A stretch of DNA of 64,000 nt. It comes from Brenneria sp. hezel4-2-4 (lineage in GTDB: Bacteria > Pseudomonadota > Gammaproteobacteria > Enterobacterales > Enterobacteriaceae). The DNA lies in the NCBI RefSeq assembly GCF_013155275.1, contig NZ_JABJXS010000002.1:1-64000 (forward strand), in the 5' to 3' direction. The notes under the pieces were generated by a model. The model did not search any database and had not been told where the DNA came from. It was given only the letters and a program-made list of their open reading frames with translations. The translations under genes and the position numbers were made by a program. Within the stretch, counting starts at the first letter, position 1. Each line of letters opens with the position of its first letter. Positions 7,805-15,592 of the stretch are shown here, in pieces.

Positions 7805-8896
7805 TTATTCGAGGGTGAATTTGATGTCTTCGTCGCGCACATTGCTGTCATCAATGTCATCGAATTCTTCATCTGCCGGCGTGACGCGTTTTTTCAGCAG
7901 CGACAGCATCACGCCGCAGATTGCCGTGCCGATGCCCAACGCCAGACAGAACATCAGCGGTTTGGTGAACAAAGGCACCACAAACATGCCGCCGTGGGGC
8001 ACCGGCGCTTCCACCCCCCAGACCATGACCAGGCCGCCGGCCACCGCCGAGGCGACCACACAACTGGCAACCACGCGCAGCAGATCGCGGGCGGCGATAG
8101 GGATTACGCCTTCGGTGATCATGCAGATCCCCATCGGGAAGGCGGCCTTCAGCGCTTCTTTCTCCGCTTTGGTGTATTTATGACGCGTCAGCAGGAAAGA
8201 GAGCGTGATACCGAACGGGGGAATGATCGAACCGACAAACTTCACCGCTTCCGGGCCGTAGATACCGTCAACCAACATACCGTCGGCGAATAGCGACATG
8301 GTTTTGTTTACCGGGCCGCCAAAATCGAAGGTAGCCATGGCGCCCAGGATCGCGCCCATCAGGAACTTTGAACCGCCCTGCATGGATTCCAACAGGTGGA
8401 TCAACGCTTTTTGCAGCCAGACGATCGGCTGACCGATAAACGTCATCATCAGCACGCCGGCGATAACGGTGCTGAGCACCGGCAGGATCATCACCGGCAT
8501 CAGCCCCTGCATGGAGGCTGGTAGTTTGATGCTCCGCCGCAGCAACAATACGGTGTAGCCGACCAGAAAGCCGCCGAGAATGCCGCCGATAAAACCTGTC
8601 TGGATCTGCCCGCAGATAAAGCCGACGATAAGCCCCGGGGCAAAACCGGGGCGATCGGCAATGGAGTAGGCGATTGCCGCGCTGATTAGCGGGACAATCA
8701 GCACCATGCCCCAGCCGCCAATCTGGTTCAGCATCCAGGCGAAGCTGCCGGTTTTTTCCGCTACGTTGGTGCCGCCAATCACCTGCCCAAGCGCAATACA
8801 GATACCGGCGGCGACGATCAGCGGGATCATCCAGGAGATACCGGTAAGCAGGTGCCCCTTTATTTCCTGGCCAAGTTTATTTTTGCTGCCGTTCAT
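7805..8896 (-). CDS. PTS system, fructose-family EIIC permease
   Basis: EIIC is the membrane channel and sugar-binding subunit of a fructose-family phosphotransferase system. The 363-aa protein begins GQEIKGHLLTGISWMIPLIVAAG, the classic start of fructose EIIC (compare FruA and FrwC). It has about nine or ten hydrophobic segments and the conserved FDFGGPVNK and MCMITEGVIPIA-type (here GICMITEGVIPIAARD) motifs near the sugar site. The C-terminus is acidic (DEEFDDIDDSNVRDED). It is a separate subunit, with EIIB and EIIA encoded just upstream. Family members move fructose, mannose-type and ketose substrates; specificity cannot be read here. Confidence 0.9.
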   Translation of the reverse strand: MNGSKNKLGQEIKGHLLTGISWMIPLIVAAGICIALGQVIGGTNVAEKTGSFAWMLNQIGGWGMVLIVPLISAAIAYSIADRPGFAPGLIVGFICGQIQTGFIGGILGGFLVGYTVLLLRRSIKLPASMQGLMPVMILPVLSTVIAGVLMMTFIGQPIVWLQKALIHLLESMQGGSKFLMGAILGAMATFDFGGPVNKTMSLFADGMLVDGIYGPEAVKFVGSIIPPFGITLSFLLTRHKYTKAEKEALKAAFPMGICMITEGVIPIAARDLLRVVASCVVASAVAGGLVMVWGVEAPVPHGGMFVVPLFTKPLMFCLALGIGTAICGVMLSLLKKRVTPADEEFDDIDDSNVRDEDIKFTLE

Positions 8897-8921
8897 AATG
8901 TTATTCCCGAAAAGTTAATCT

Positions 8922-9236
8922 TCAGGCTCGTTCCAGCGAGCCGGCCACTTTTTCCAGAAACTTCACCGGGGACTTAATCACCACGTCGGTTTTTACCCGG
9001 ACAACCGGTTTGTCTTTGAACCTTTCTTCTCCTTTGATCTTGATATCGACGGCCAAGATCACCACGTCGGCCGCGGCGATATCCTCCGCGGATAATTCGT
9101 TTTCCGTTCCGATGGTGCCCTGGGTTTCCACCCTGATGTCGTGGTTCAGCGCCCTGGCGCCTTTAATGAGTTTTTCCCGCGCGATGTAGGTATGCGCGAT
9201 GCCTGCCGTGCAGGCGGCTACACAAACTATTTTCAT
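8922..9236 (-). CDS. PTS system, fructose-family EIIB
   Basis: This 104-aa cytoplasmic EIIB passes phosphate from EIIA to the sugar through a cysteine. The phosphorylation loop reads AACTAGIAHTYIAREKL, with Cys9 as the likely active residue. The usual fructose EIIB loop is CPTGIAHT, so Pro and Thr are replaced here. The later VETQGTIGTENELS and IKGEERF blocks are typical. The gene sits 25 bp after which EIIC begins, in the order EIIA, EIIB, EIIC. Confidence 0.9.
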   Translation of the reverse strand: MKIVCVAACTAGIAHTYIAREKLIKGARALNHDIRVETQGTIGTENELSAEDIAAADVVILAVDIKIKGEERFKDKPVVRVKTDVVIKSPVKFLEKVAGSLERA

Positions 9237-9259
9237 GTTATGCCTCGTCTTTTTCCGGG

Positions 9260-9730
9260 TTAGCAGAGGTCTGTTTCCGCGTACTGGCTGAACAGTTGGA
9301 TAATTTTTTCCGGGTCGGGCTCGTCTAACAGTTGGGCAATGATCTCATCGTCGGCCAGCGCGCTGGCAACCTGAGACAACAGGCGGATATGCGTGGTGTT
9401 CTGGTCTTCCAGCCGCACGGCGAAAAGAATGATGCAGCGGACATGACTGCCGTCCAGCGTTTCCCAGGGGATGTCCTGCCGGGTGCGGCCGATGGCCAGC
9501 GAGGTTTGGGTCACCGCTGCGGATTTCCCATGCGGGATGGCGATATGATTTTCAAAGCCGGTGGAGCCTTCGGCCTCGCGCAGCCATACGTCGCGGATAA
9601 AGGCTTCTTTGCAGGTAATGGCGCCGTCCTGATACAGCAACTCGGTCAGTTCCTGAATAACTTCTTCTTTATTCCTCGCCGTCATGGCTAACTTGACGCG
9701 ATTGGCATTGAGAATCTTATTAATGTTCAT
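9260..9730 (-). CDS. PTS system, fructose-family EIIA
   Basis: This 156-aa PTS_EIIA_2 domain accepts phosphate from HPr on the histidine in IAIPHGKSA (His67 from my start). I chose the ATG at 9730, with GAGGTG 6 bases upstream; the GTG at 9739 overlaps that RBS. It is the first structural gene of the operon. A 121-bp gap upstream, containing a palindrome, separates it from the regulator, so the operon may have its own promoter there. Confidence 0.88.
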   Translation of the reverse strand: MNINKILNANRVKLAMTARNKEEVIQELTELLYQDGAITCKEAFIRDVWLREAEGSTGFENHIAIPHGKSAAVTQTSLAIGRTRQDIPWETLDGSHVRCIILFAVRLEDQNTTHIRLLSQVASALADDEIIAQLLDEPDPEKIIQLFSQYAETDLC

Positions 9731-9809
9731 CCACTTCACCTCAAAAAATTAACAGCCTATCCCATTAGGACGACCTGACTTGCCGCTTTGAACCTGGGCC
9801 GTGTTCGCA

Positions 9810-9827
9810 CAAGCGCAATTGCGTTTG
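9810..9827. promoter_or_regulatory. Palindrome upstream of the PTS operon, candidate operator
   Basis: CAAGCGCAATTGCGTTTG is an 18-bp inverted repeat with one mismatched pair, centred about 90 bases upstream of the EIIA start. Its position between the PRD regulator gene and the operon makes it a candidate binding site for that regulator. This is inference from symmetry and position only. Confidence 0.35.
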
Positions 9828-9851
9828 AACGTTCTTCTGACCTGCTCCCGA

Positions 9852-11417
9852 TTAATGCTCAGCCGTCGATAATAAATTCACCGCCTGATGCAATTGACTG
9901 GCGATCAACTTTTCCGTGACGCGCTTGATATCATCGTCATTAAAAAATGCCGAGACGTAGACGATCGGGATATGCTGTTCTTCCAGATGAATGGTGGAGA
10001 TCACCAGATCCACCTCTTCCTGCCGGCAAAACGCCGCCATGTTGCTGGCGGAAACCACGCCAACAATGCTCCAGTCTGGAAAGGCCCGCAGAATGCGGCT
10101 CTTCAGCAGATGCGAGGTGCCAACGCCGCTGGAGCACACCACCAGAATGCGTCGGCGGGCGATTTGCCGCTCCAGCGCGGCCTGAAAATGCACCGTCAGG
10201 TAGCCCACCTCATCTTCTGCGATCGGCTGTAATTGAAAGCGCCGGCAGAGTTGTTGCGTTACGCGTTCGGTAATTTGATAAATATCCCGTAGCTCGTCTT
10301 TTATATCCTCAAGTAACGGGTTGCGGATACGGATACGGTATTTCAGGCGGTTGAGCAGGGGCTTAATATGAATCAGCAGGCCGTCATATAATAATGAGTC
10401 CGCGCGCAGGTCGATATTGATAAAGTCTGAGAAGATATCAATTAAATTCAGCGCTATCCGGCGTGATTCACCGTTGGATAATTGGTGTCGGGAATACAGG
10501 TTGTCTCCCCGTTCTTCAATAACAATGCCGGAGGAAATAATATATTGATAAATAAACCATACCTCATCGGCAGGCAGGCGATTATCAATGCGCTGTTCTA
10601 TTTTATCGACCATATTTTCCGCGATGCCGAGTATATTACGGTCAATCTGTCGCCGATGCGTCTCTTCACCCAACGGCATTGAATTACCCAGCGCCATGCG
10701 GTGCATCATAATTAATATATGGGTAAAAATATTAATATAATAAGGTTCCCCCAACGGATAAGAGAGCTGCTGTTCCATGTCCTGCAATAGCTGCTGGACA
10801 AAGTTCACCTCCTGTTCGCCAAAATAATCGATTAATGCTTTGTAGCTGCCGGGATCGAGACGCGAGTGGTTGAGATTGCCCGGCTCTTTGTGGTTCATGA
10901 CATCATTGATCAGGGAGACCATCGCCTGGCGGACATGGTTTTCGCTCCCTTCGATATGCGTGCCGCTCTGGCTGCGTATCAAGGTTAACCCCAACGGCTG
11001 GATCCAGTGTTCGATAATCTTTAAATCATTGACGATCGAGGCATTGCTGATGAAGTAGCGTTCGGAAAGTTTGCTGATTGAGGTTTCCAGCGGCGCATCG
11101 CTGAGCAATTGAGAGGCGATTTTTACCCGGCGCGCATTGTTGGTCAGCGCATCTGAATAGCCGTCGTCCGTGGCAATTTGCCGCTCTAGTTGAATAAGGT
11201 TTTTAACGTCGTCGGAAATTAACAAAATCCCCGCGCCAATTTTTTTATCCGGATAAATATTCCAGGCGGATAAAAAATCTTCAATAAATTGCAGGTCGCG
11301 TTGAATTGTCTTTTCAGAAACATCCAAATACTGTGCAATATTTTTAACCGGCACATGCGTTTGGCGCTGTAGCAAGTATTTCAATAATCTGTTTTGTCGC
11401 GAGGTAAGTGGTTGCAT
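9852..11417 (-). CDS. PRD-containing transcriptional regulator (MtlR/LicR-like, BglG superfamily)
   Basis: This 521-aa protein is probably the PTS-phosphorylation-controlled activator of the downstream operon. The N-terminus holds a DNA-binding HTH (LTSRQNRLLKYLLQRQ through VSEKTIQRDLQFIEDF, residues about 4-45). A second Mga-type HTH follows near 90-150. Two PRD modules span about 175-400, with histidines in THILIMMHRM, LLIHIKPLLNRL and GYLTVHFQAA. A Gat-type EIIB-like domain ends the protein (RILVVCSSGVGTSH). The C-terminal EIIA domain seen in full-length MtlR/LicR proteins is absent. No RNA-binding CAT domain is present, so it should act on DNA rather than as an antiterminator. Confidence 0.85.
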   Translation of the reverse strand: MQPLTSRQNRLLKYLLQRQTHVPVKNIAQYLDVSEKTIQRDLQFIEDFLSAWNIYPDKKIGAGILLISDDVKNLIQLERQIATDDGYSDALTNNARRVKIASQLLSDAPLETSISKLSERYFISNASIVNDLKIIEHWIQPLGLTLIRSQSGTHIEGSENHVRQAMVSLINDVMNHKEPGNLNHSRLDPGSYKALIDYFGEQEVNFVQQLLQDMEQQLSYPLGEPYYINIFTHILIMMHRMALGNSMPLGEETHRRQIDRNILGIAENMVDKIEQRIDNRLPADEVWFIYQYIISSGIVIEERGDNLYSRHQLSNGESRRIALNLIDIFSDFINIDLRADSLLYDGLLIHIKPLLNRLKYRIRIRNPLLEDIKDELRDIYQITERVTQQLCRRFQLQPIAEDEVGYLTVHFQAALERQIARRRILVVCSSGVGTSHLLKSRILRAFPDWSIVGVVSASNMAAFCRQEEVDLVISTIHLEEQHIPIVYVSAFFNDDDIKRVTEKLIASQLHQAVNLLSTAEH

Positions 11418-11812
11418 AAGATACCCCTTTTATTCTGCGCTAAACATAATGTTAATTATTATTGATAAAATCCGCTAATATAACCTATTCACTGTTGTTT
11501 GCCGGTAGGCTTTAATCACTTTTTGCTGATCTGAATATAGAAGTCAGCGTAAATAACGACAATACTAAAAACTGTCCCTTGAATAGGACAACATTAAAAC
11601 GTCAGCGGCGGAGGGGGATTAATTTCGGCTGGATCACATTTTTCTGGTTATTAAGTGTGATAGCGATCGCATCTTAATAAATAAACGTCTTATTCCGTGG
11701 CGAATTATAGCGGTAATCAACGCTTGTTTTATTTGGCGCATGATTTCAAATAAGGGATATCGTCAGGTTGATCAATGGATAGTCGCGGGGAACGGCACGC
11801 TTACGCGCTATC
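11418..11812. other. Regulatory gap upstream of the PRD regulator
   Basis: This AT-rich 395-bp stretch has no credible gene. It carries the likely promoter of the regulator and cluster, with a CRP-like site at 11653-11674. Beyond it lies repeat copy 2. Confidence 0.5.
11653..11674. promoter_or_regulatory. CRP-like binding site upstream of the sugar cluster
   Basis: AAGTGTGATAGCGATCGCAT plus TT gives TGTGA-N6-TCGCA, one mismatch from the CRP core TGTGA-N6-TCACA, with AT flanks. It lies about 240 bases upstream of the regulator start. Catabolite control would be expected for a sugar operon. Confidence 0.45.
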
Positions 11813-12051
11813 AGGCCGCTTGCGCGGCCTTAGATTGCTGACAAAGTCGTCTGTAAGCCTGAGATACCCGGGCCTACCGTACCGAGGGGCCATTATGGGA
11901 CACATCCTTGTGTCCCACCCTGCGGGCCAGCATAAATGCTGTTCAAATTTGCTCCTGACAAATTTGTCGGCGGCTTACGCCGCTACGGCCCCTCGCCACG
12001 CTCTCCCTAATAACGGACTTTGTCAATGGTCTGAGGCCGCTTGAGCGGCCT
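11813..12051. repeat. Dispersed structured repeat, copy 2
   Basis: This is a direct-orientation copy of the element at 4573-4812, with the same palindromic boundaries (11813-11830, 12034-12051), inner inverted ends (11835-11848, GGACTTTGTCAA from 12015) and an apparently identical 149-base core (11866-12014). Differences are confined to the palindrome loops and the sequence next to them. The two copies bracket the ROK-aldolase-PTS-regulator cluster exactly. The closing palindrome is followed by TTTTTA. Confidence 0.85.
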
Positions 12052-12073
12052 TTTTACATGGTGAAGCGGGAGA

Positions 12074-13375
12074 TCAGAATGCGTAGTTAAAGTTTACGCC
12101 GTACAGCCAGGCTTTGCCTTTTGAACTGAACTCATAGCGCGGCGACCCGGCGCTATCAGAGATAGGTTCGCTGATATTGACTTTTTTACCGTGCATATAG
12201 GAAACGCCGACATCAACCGAAGCGTCTTTATTGAATGCATAGGTCGTTCCTGCGCTTAGCCAGAAACGATCCTGATCCGGAATGGAAATAGAACGTTTGT
12301 CGGCCGGAACCGGGCTGTCGTCAAAAGCGATGCCGGTACGGAAAGTCCAGTGATCATCATGATAATAGGTGGTGCCCAGCGCGATACGGTAGGCGTCGCG
12401 GAAGCCTTCGTCTTTACTGAACAGCGTCTGGCCGTTGCTGCCGGTCGCCCTTAACTCCTGAAATTGGCTCCAACTGGTGTAAGTCAGGCTGTAGTGCACC
12501 GCCCACTGGGGCGCTACGCGGTGATAGGCCGAGGCTTCCCACATTTCCGGCAGATTCAGCGTCAGTTCGCCGGGGATGGTTGCGCCCCCGGTGCCGCCCG
12601 CCGCAACAGGAATATCGTTGCGATAATCGCCTTTAAAATCGATATCGACTTTGGAACGATAGGTCAGGCCGAAGCGGTTGTTTTCATCCACTTCATACAG
12701 AATGCCGGCGTTCCAACCGTAACCCCACTCTTTACCTTCCAGGTGAGCCAACTCTGAGGAGGAATTTGCCACAACGCCTTGCAATCCGCCTGCTGCCACT
12801 GGAATGTTGGCTAACTCACCCGCCCGGCGCACGATCTTGGCATCGGCGTAAACGGCGTTGACGCCCAGACCAAAGCTGAAGTGCTGATTCAGACGATAGG
12901 CGGCGCTCAGGTTCAGGTTCGAGGTCACCAGATCCGTTTGCCCGCCGATGGAGCCGGCCGCGTAATTATCATTGAAATCGGTAGCCAGGCCGTAGTTGGT
13001 CACGGCGGACGCCCCGATGGCCCATTGATCGTTCAGCGGCATAATAAAGTGCAGGTTCGGCACCCAGGCATGCGGCGCGATATTCTTGGCGCTGGTATCC
13101 TGACCGGTGAAAGAGTTTTTCCCCTGCACATCAATATCGGGATTAATGTAGGTCACGCCGCCGGAAAAAGAGGGACGGTCAAATAGGGTCATGGTGGCGG
13201 GGTTACGGCTACCGGATGCGGCATTGTCCGCCACGGCGCCTTCACCGGAAAACGCACGCCCCAAACCAGAGGAAGAATACTCGTTGAGCTGGAAGCCGGC
13301 AGCGGATGCATTTGTTGAAACCAGTGCCACTGCAACAGCAATTGCGGATTGTTTTAACAGGTTTTTCTGGCTCAT
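12074..13375 (-). CDS. fadL: FadL, long-chain fatty acid outer-membrane transporter
   Basis: FadL is a 14-strand beta-barrel that takes long-chain fatty acids through the outer membrane by lateral diffusion. The 433-aa precursor has a Sec signal peptide cleaved near [16 protein letters not shown], and the mature N-terminus forms the family's plug ([20 protein letters not shown]). It ends in the usual aromatic barrel terminus, [11 protein letters not shown] use the ATG at 13375, with AGAGG 8 bases upstream, over a TTG two codons earlier. FadR- and CRP-like sites lie upstream. In E. coli fadL adjoins mlaA; here they are separated by the insertion. Confidence 0.95.
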   Translation of the reverse strand: MSQKNLLKQSAIAVAVALVSTNASAAGFQLNEYSSSGLGRAFSGEGAVADNAASGSRNPATMTLFDRPSFSGGVTYINPDIDVQGKNSFTGQDTSAKNIAPHAWVPNLHFIMPLNDQWAIGASAVTNYGLATDFNDNYAAGSIGGQTDLVTSNLNLSAAYRLNQHFSFGLGVNAVYADAKIVRRAGELANIPVAAGGLQGVVANSSSELAHLEGKEWGYGWNAGILYEVDENNRFGLTYRSKVDIDFKGDYRNDIPVAAGGTGGATIPGELTLNLPEMWEASAYHRVAPQWAVHYSLTYTSWSQFQELRATGSNGQTLFSKDEGFRDAYRIALGTTYYHDDHWTFRTGIAFDDSPVPADKRSISIPDQDRFWLSAGTTYAFNKDASVDVGVSYMHGKKVNISEPISDSAGSPRYEFSSKGKAWLYGVNFNYAF

Positions 13376-13460
13376 GACCAAAACCTCTTTATGTGGTCGT
13401 TATTCGACTTTGTTACACCAAGTAACAAGGGACGCGCATTGTAGGGGGCGCATTCGGTCT

Positions 13461-13477
13461 GACAAATCAGACCAGTT
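13461..13477 (-). promoter_or_regulatory. FadR operator upstream of fadL
   Basis: On the minus strand AACTGGTCTGATTTGTC matches the FadR consensus: the left half AACTGGTC is exact and the right half partial. It lies about 86 bases before the fadL start. FadR represses fadL in E. coli and is released by acyl-CoA. Confidence 0.65.
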
Positions 13478-13621
13478 GGCAAAGTATAAGTTGGGAATAT
13501 GTTAATGTTGCAAATGTGTATTAAAAATATGACCAAAATGATACAGAAGTTAGATCTACTTAACGTTTTGGTTAATTTGCGTGATAAGGAATTACGAGGG
13601 TTTTACTCTACGATAACAATT

Positions 13622-13643
13622 AAATGTGATAGATCTCACTAAA
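13622..13643. promoter_or_regulatory. CRP binding site between fadL and yfcZ
   Basis: AAATGTGATAGATCTCACTA plus AA is a near-ideal CRP site (TGTGA-N6-TCACT with A/T flanks). It lies between the divergent fadL and yfcZ genes, about 120 bases before yfcZ and 245 before fadL. fadL is catabolite-controlled in E. coli. Confidence 0.65.
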
Positions 13644-13762
13644 TTCCCCCACGGACAGTAAGTTCTAGTGCTGTGCCGACCCGGTGAGTAGAATAGGCGG
13701 GAATATAAGGTTTTTTGAACTGGATCATATCTGTTGTACTGGTCTCTGCCGTAGAGGAAAGA

Positions 13763-14062
13763 ATGATGACAAACGCAATAAACAAATGTTCTGCTGAAGA
13801 AACCGCCGCCTGCTGCTGCGTCGATGTTGGCACGGTGATGGATAATACGGATTGCACCGCGTCTTACAGTAAAATCTTTACCGATCGGGCTGAGGCTGAA
13901 GCTACGCTGAAAGCGCTGACGGAGAAAGCCCGGTCGGTGGAATCCGATCCTTGCCAGATCGACAGTAAGCTGGCCACGGTGGACGGCGGCGTGAAGCTGG
14001 ATATTGACTTCACTTTCTGCTGTCAGGCGGAAACGCTGATTTTCCAGCTTGGGCTGCGTTAA
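13763..14062 (+). CDS. yfcZ: YfcZ/YiiS family protein of unknown function (DUF406)
   Basis: This 99-aa cytoplasmic protein has no known function. It matches E. coli YfcZ along its length: CSAEETAACCCVDVGTVMDN at the start, TASYSKIF, ALTEKARSVESDPC and DFTFCCQAETLIFQLGLR at the end. The cysteine cluster near the N-terminus (CCC) and a later CC pair suggest metal or redox chemistry, but no activity is established. I start at the first of two adjacent ATGs (13763, 13766), behind AGAGG. Position between fadL and fadI is conserved with E. coli. Confidence 0.9.
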   Translation: MMTNAINKCSAEETAACCCVDVGTVMDNTDCTASYSKIFTDRAEAEATLKALTEKARSVESDPCQIDSKLATVDGGVKLDIDFTFCCQAETLIFQLGLR

Positions 14063-14077
14063 GTTTCGCCTTGTTTC

Positions 14078-14100
14078 GGGGCCGTACGGCCCCTGCTTTT
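14078..14100 (+). terminator. Terminator after yfcZ
   Basis: The perfect palindrome GGGGCCGTACGGCCCC followed by TGCTTTT lies 16 bases past the yfcZ stop. Confidence 0.75.
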
Positions 14101-14224
14101 ATCCTGTCAGGCCGTTACGGCAATAACATTTATCTCCCCGAATTACACCCGCTTCTCTCACGTCGGCGTTCACACTTTTGTTCTTTGCTCGTTTGCGTAA
14201 TGTAACTATCTGGTTAACAATGAG

Positions 14225-14241
14225 ATCAGGTCTGACCTGTT
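14225..14241 (+). promoter_or_regulatory. FadR operator upstream of fadIJ
   Basis: ATCAGGTCTGACCTGTT fits the symmetric FadR 17-mer very well (GGTCTGACC core). It lies 38 bases before the fadI start, where repressor binding would block the fadIJ promoter. Confidence 0.8.
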
Positions 14242-14278
14242 GTGCGCAGGCTAATGTTCTCGGTTAACAGGAGCGTTT

Positions 14279-15592
14279 ATGAGCGAGGTGTTACCACTGA
14301 TAACCCGTCGTGGCGATCGCGTGGCGATTGTTAGCGGGCTGCGTACTCCGTTTGCCCGTCAGGCAACCGCCTATCACGGCGTGCCGGCCATGGAATTGGG
14401 AAAAATTGTGGTGAGTGAACTACTTATTCGCAGCGGGATCGACCCCGAACTGATCGAACTGTTGGTATTCGGTCAGGTGGTGCAAATGCCGGAAGCGCCC
14501 AATATCGCCAGAGAAATTGTGCTGGGAACGGGCATGAGCGTGCATACGGACGCTTACAGCGTATCCCGCGCTTGCGCCACCAGTTTTCAGGCGGTTGCCA
14601 ACGTGGCGGAAAGCATCATGGCGGGAACCATTGCGGTGGGCATTGCGGGCGGCGCGGATTCCTCTTCCGTGCTGCCGATTGGCGTGAGCAAGCCGCTCGC
14701 CAGAGCGCTGGTCGATATGAGCAAAGCCCGAACGCTGGGTCAGCGGCTCAAGCTGTTGGCCCGGTTACGTCCCAAGGATCTGCTGCCGGTCGCTCCCCCG
14801 GTCGCTGAGTATTCCACCGGCCTGCGCATGGGCGACACGGCTGAACAAATGGCGAAAACGTACGGCATTAGCCGTGAAGAACAGGACGCGCTGGCGTATC
14901 GATCGCACCGTTTCGCCGCCCGCGCCTGGGAGGCGGGGAGCCTGCGTGATGAGGTGATGACCGCGTATGTCCCTCCTTACCGGCAGGCGCTCAGCGAAGA
15001 TAATAATGTGCGTCGGGATTCCGCTCCGGAGCATTATGCCCGGTTGCGGCCGGCTTTCGATCGTAAGCACGGCAGCGTGACGGCGGCCAATAGCACGCCG
15101 CTGACTGACGGAGCGGCGGCTATTCTGATGATGAGCGAGTCCAAAGCCAAAAGTTTGGGCATCACGCCGCTGGGCTATCTGCGCAGCTACGCGTTCAGCG
15201 CGATTGGCGTCCAGGAAGATATGTTGCTCGGCCCGGCTTACGCCTCGCCTGTGGCGTTGGAAAGGGCGGGCATCACCCTTGCCGATCTGACGTTGATTGA
15301 TATGCATGAAGCGTTTGCCGCTCAGACGCTAGCCAACCTGAAAATGTTCGCCAGTGAAGATTTCGCCCGAAATAAACTCGGGAGACATTCAGCGCTGGGT
15401 GAGGTGGATATGGAAAAATTCAATGTGCTTGGCGGCTCCATCGCATACGGACACCCGTTTGCCGCCACCGGCGCCCGGATGATTACCCAGACATTGAATG
15501 AACTGCGCCGACGCGGCGGCGGGCTAGGGTTAACCACCGCCTGCGCCGCAGGGGGACTGGGCGCGGCAATGGTACTGGAGGTGACGCTATGA
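14279..15592 (+). CDS. fadI: FadI, 3-ketoacyl-CoA thiolase
   Basis: FadI is the thiolase (beta) subunit of the FadIJ complex, which in E. coli supports anaerobic beta-oxidation; it cleaves 3-ketoacyl-CoA with CoA to acetyl-CoA. The 437-aa protein has the nucleophilic cysteine in [13 protein letters not shown], the MHEAFAAQT and [11 protein letters not shown] histidine motifs, and the C-terminal cysteine in [13 protein letters not shown]. Length matches E. coli (436 aa). An AACAGGAG RBS precedes the ATG. The stop overlaps the fadJ start by 4 bases (ATGA), typical of translational coupling. Confidence 0.96.
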   Translation: MSEVLPLITRRGDRVAIVSGLRTPFARQATAYHGVPAMELGKIVVSELLIRSGIDPELIELLVFGQVVQMPEAPNIAREIVLGTGMSVHTDAYSVSRACATSFQAVANVAESIMAGTIAVGIAGGADSSSVLPIGVSKPLARALVDMSKARTLGQRLKLLARLRPKDLLPVAPPVAEYSTGLRMGDTAEQMAKTYGISREEQDALAYRSHRFAARAWEAGSLRDEVMTAYVPPYRQALSEDNNVRRDSAPEHYARLRPAFDRKHGSVTAANSTPLTDGAAAILMMSESKAKSLGITPLGYLRSYAFSAIGVQEDMLLGPAYASPVALERAGITLADLTLIDMHEAFAAQTLANLKMFASEDFARNKLGRHSALGEVDMEKFNVLGGSIAYGHPFAATGARMITQTLNELRRRGGGLGLTTACAAGGLGAAMVLEVTL

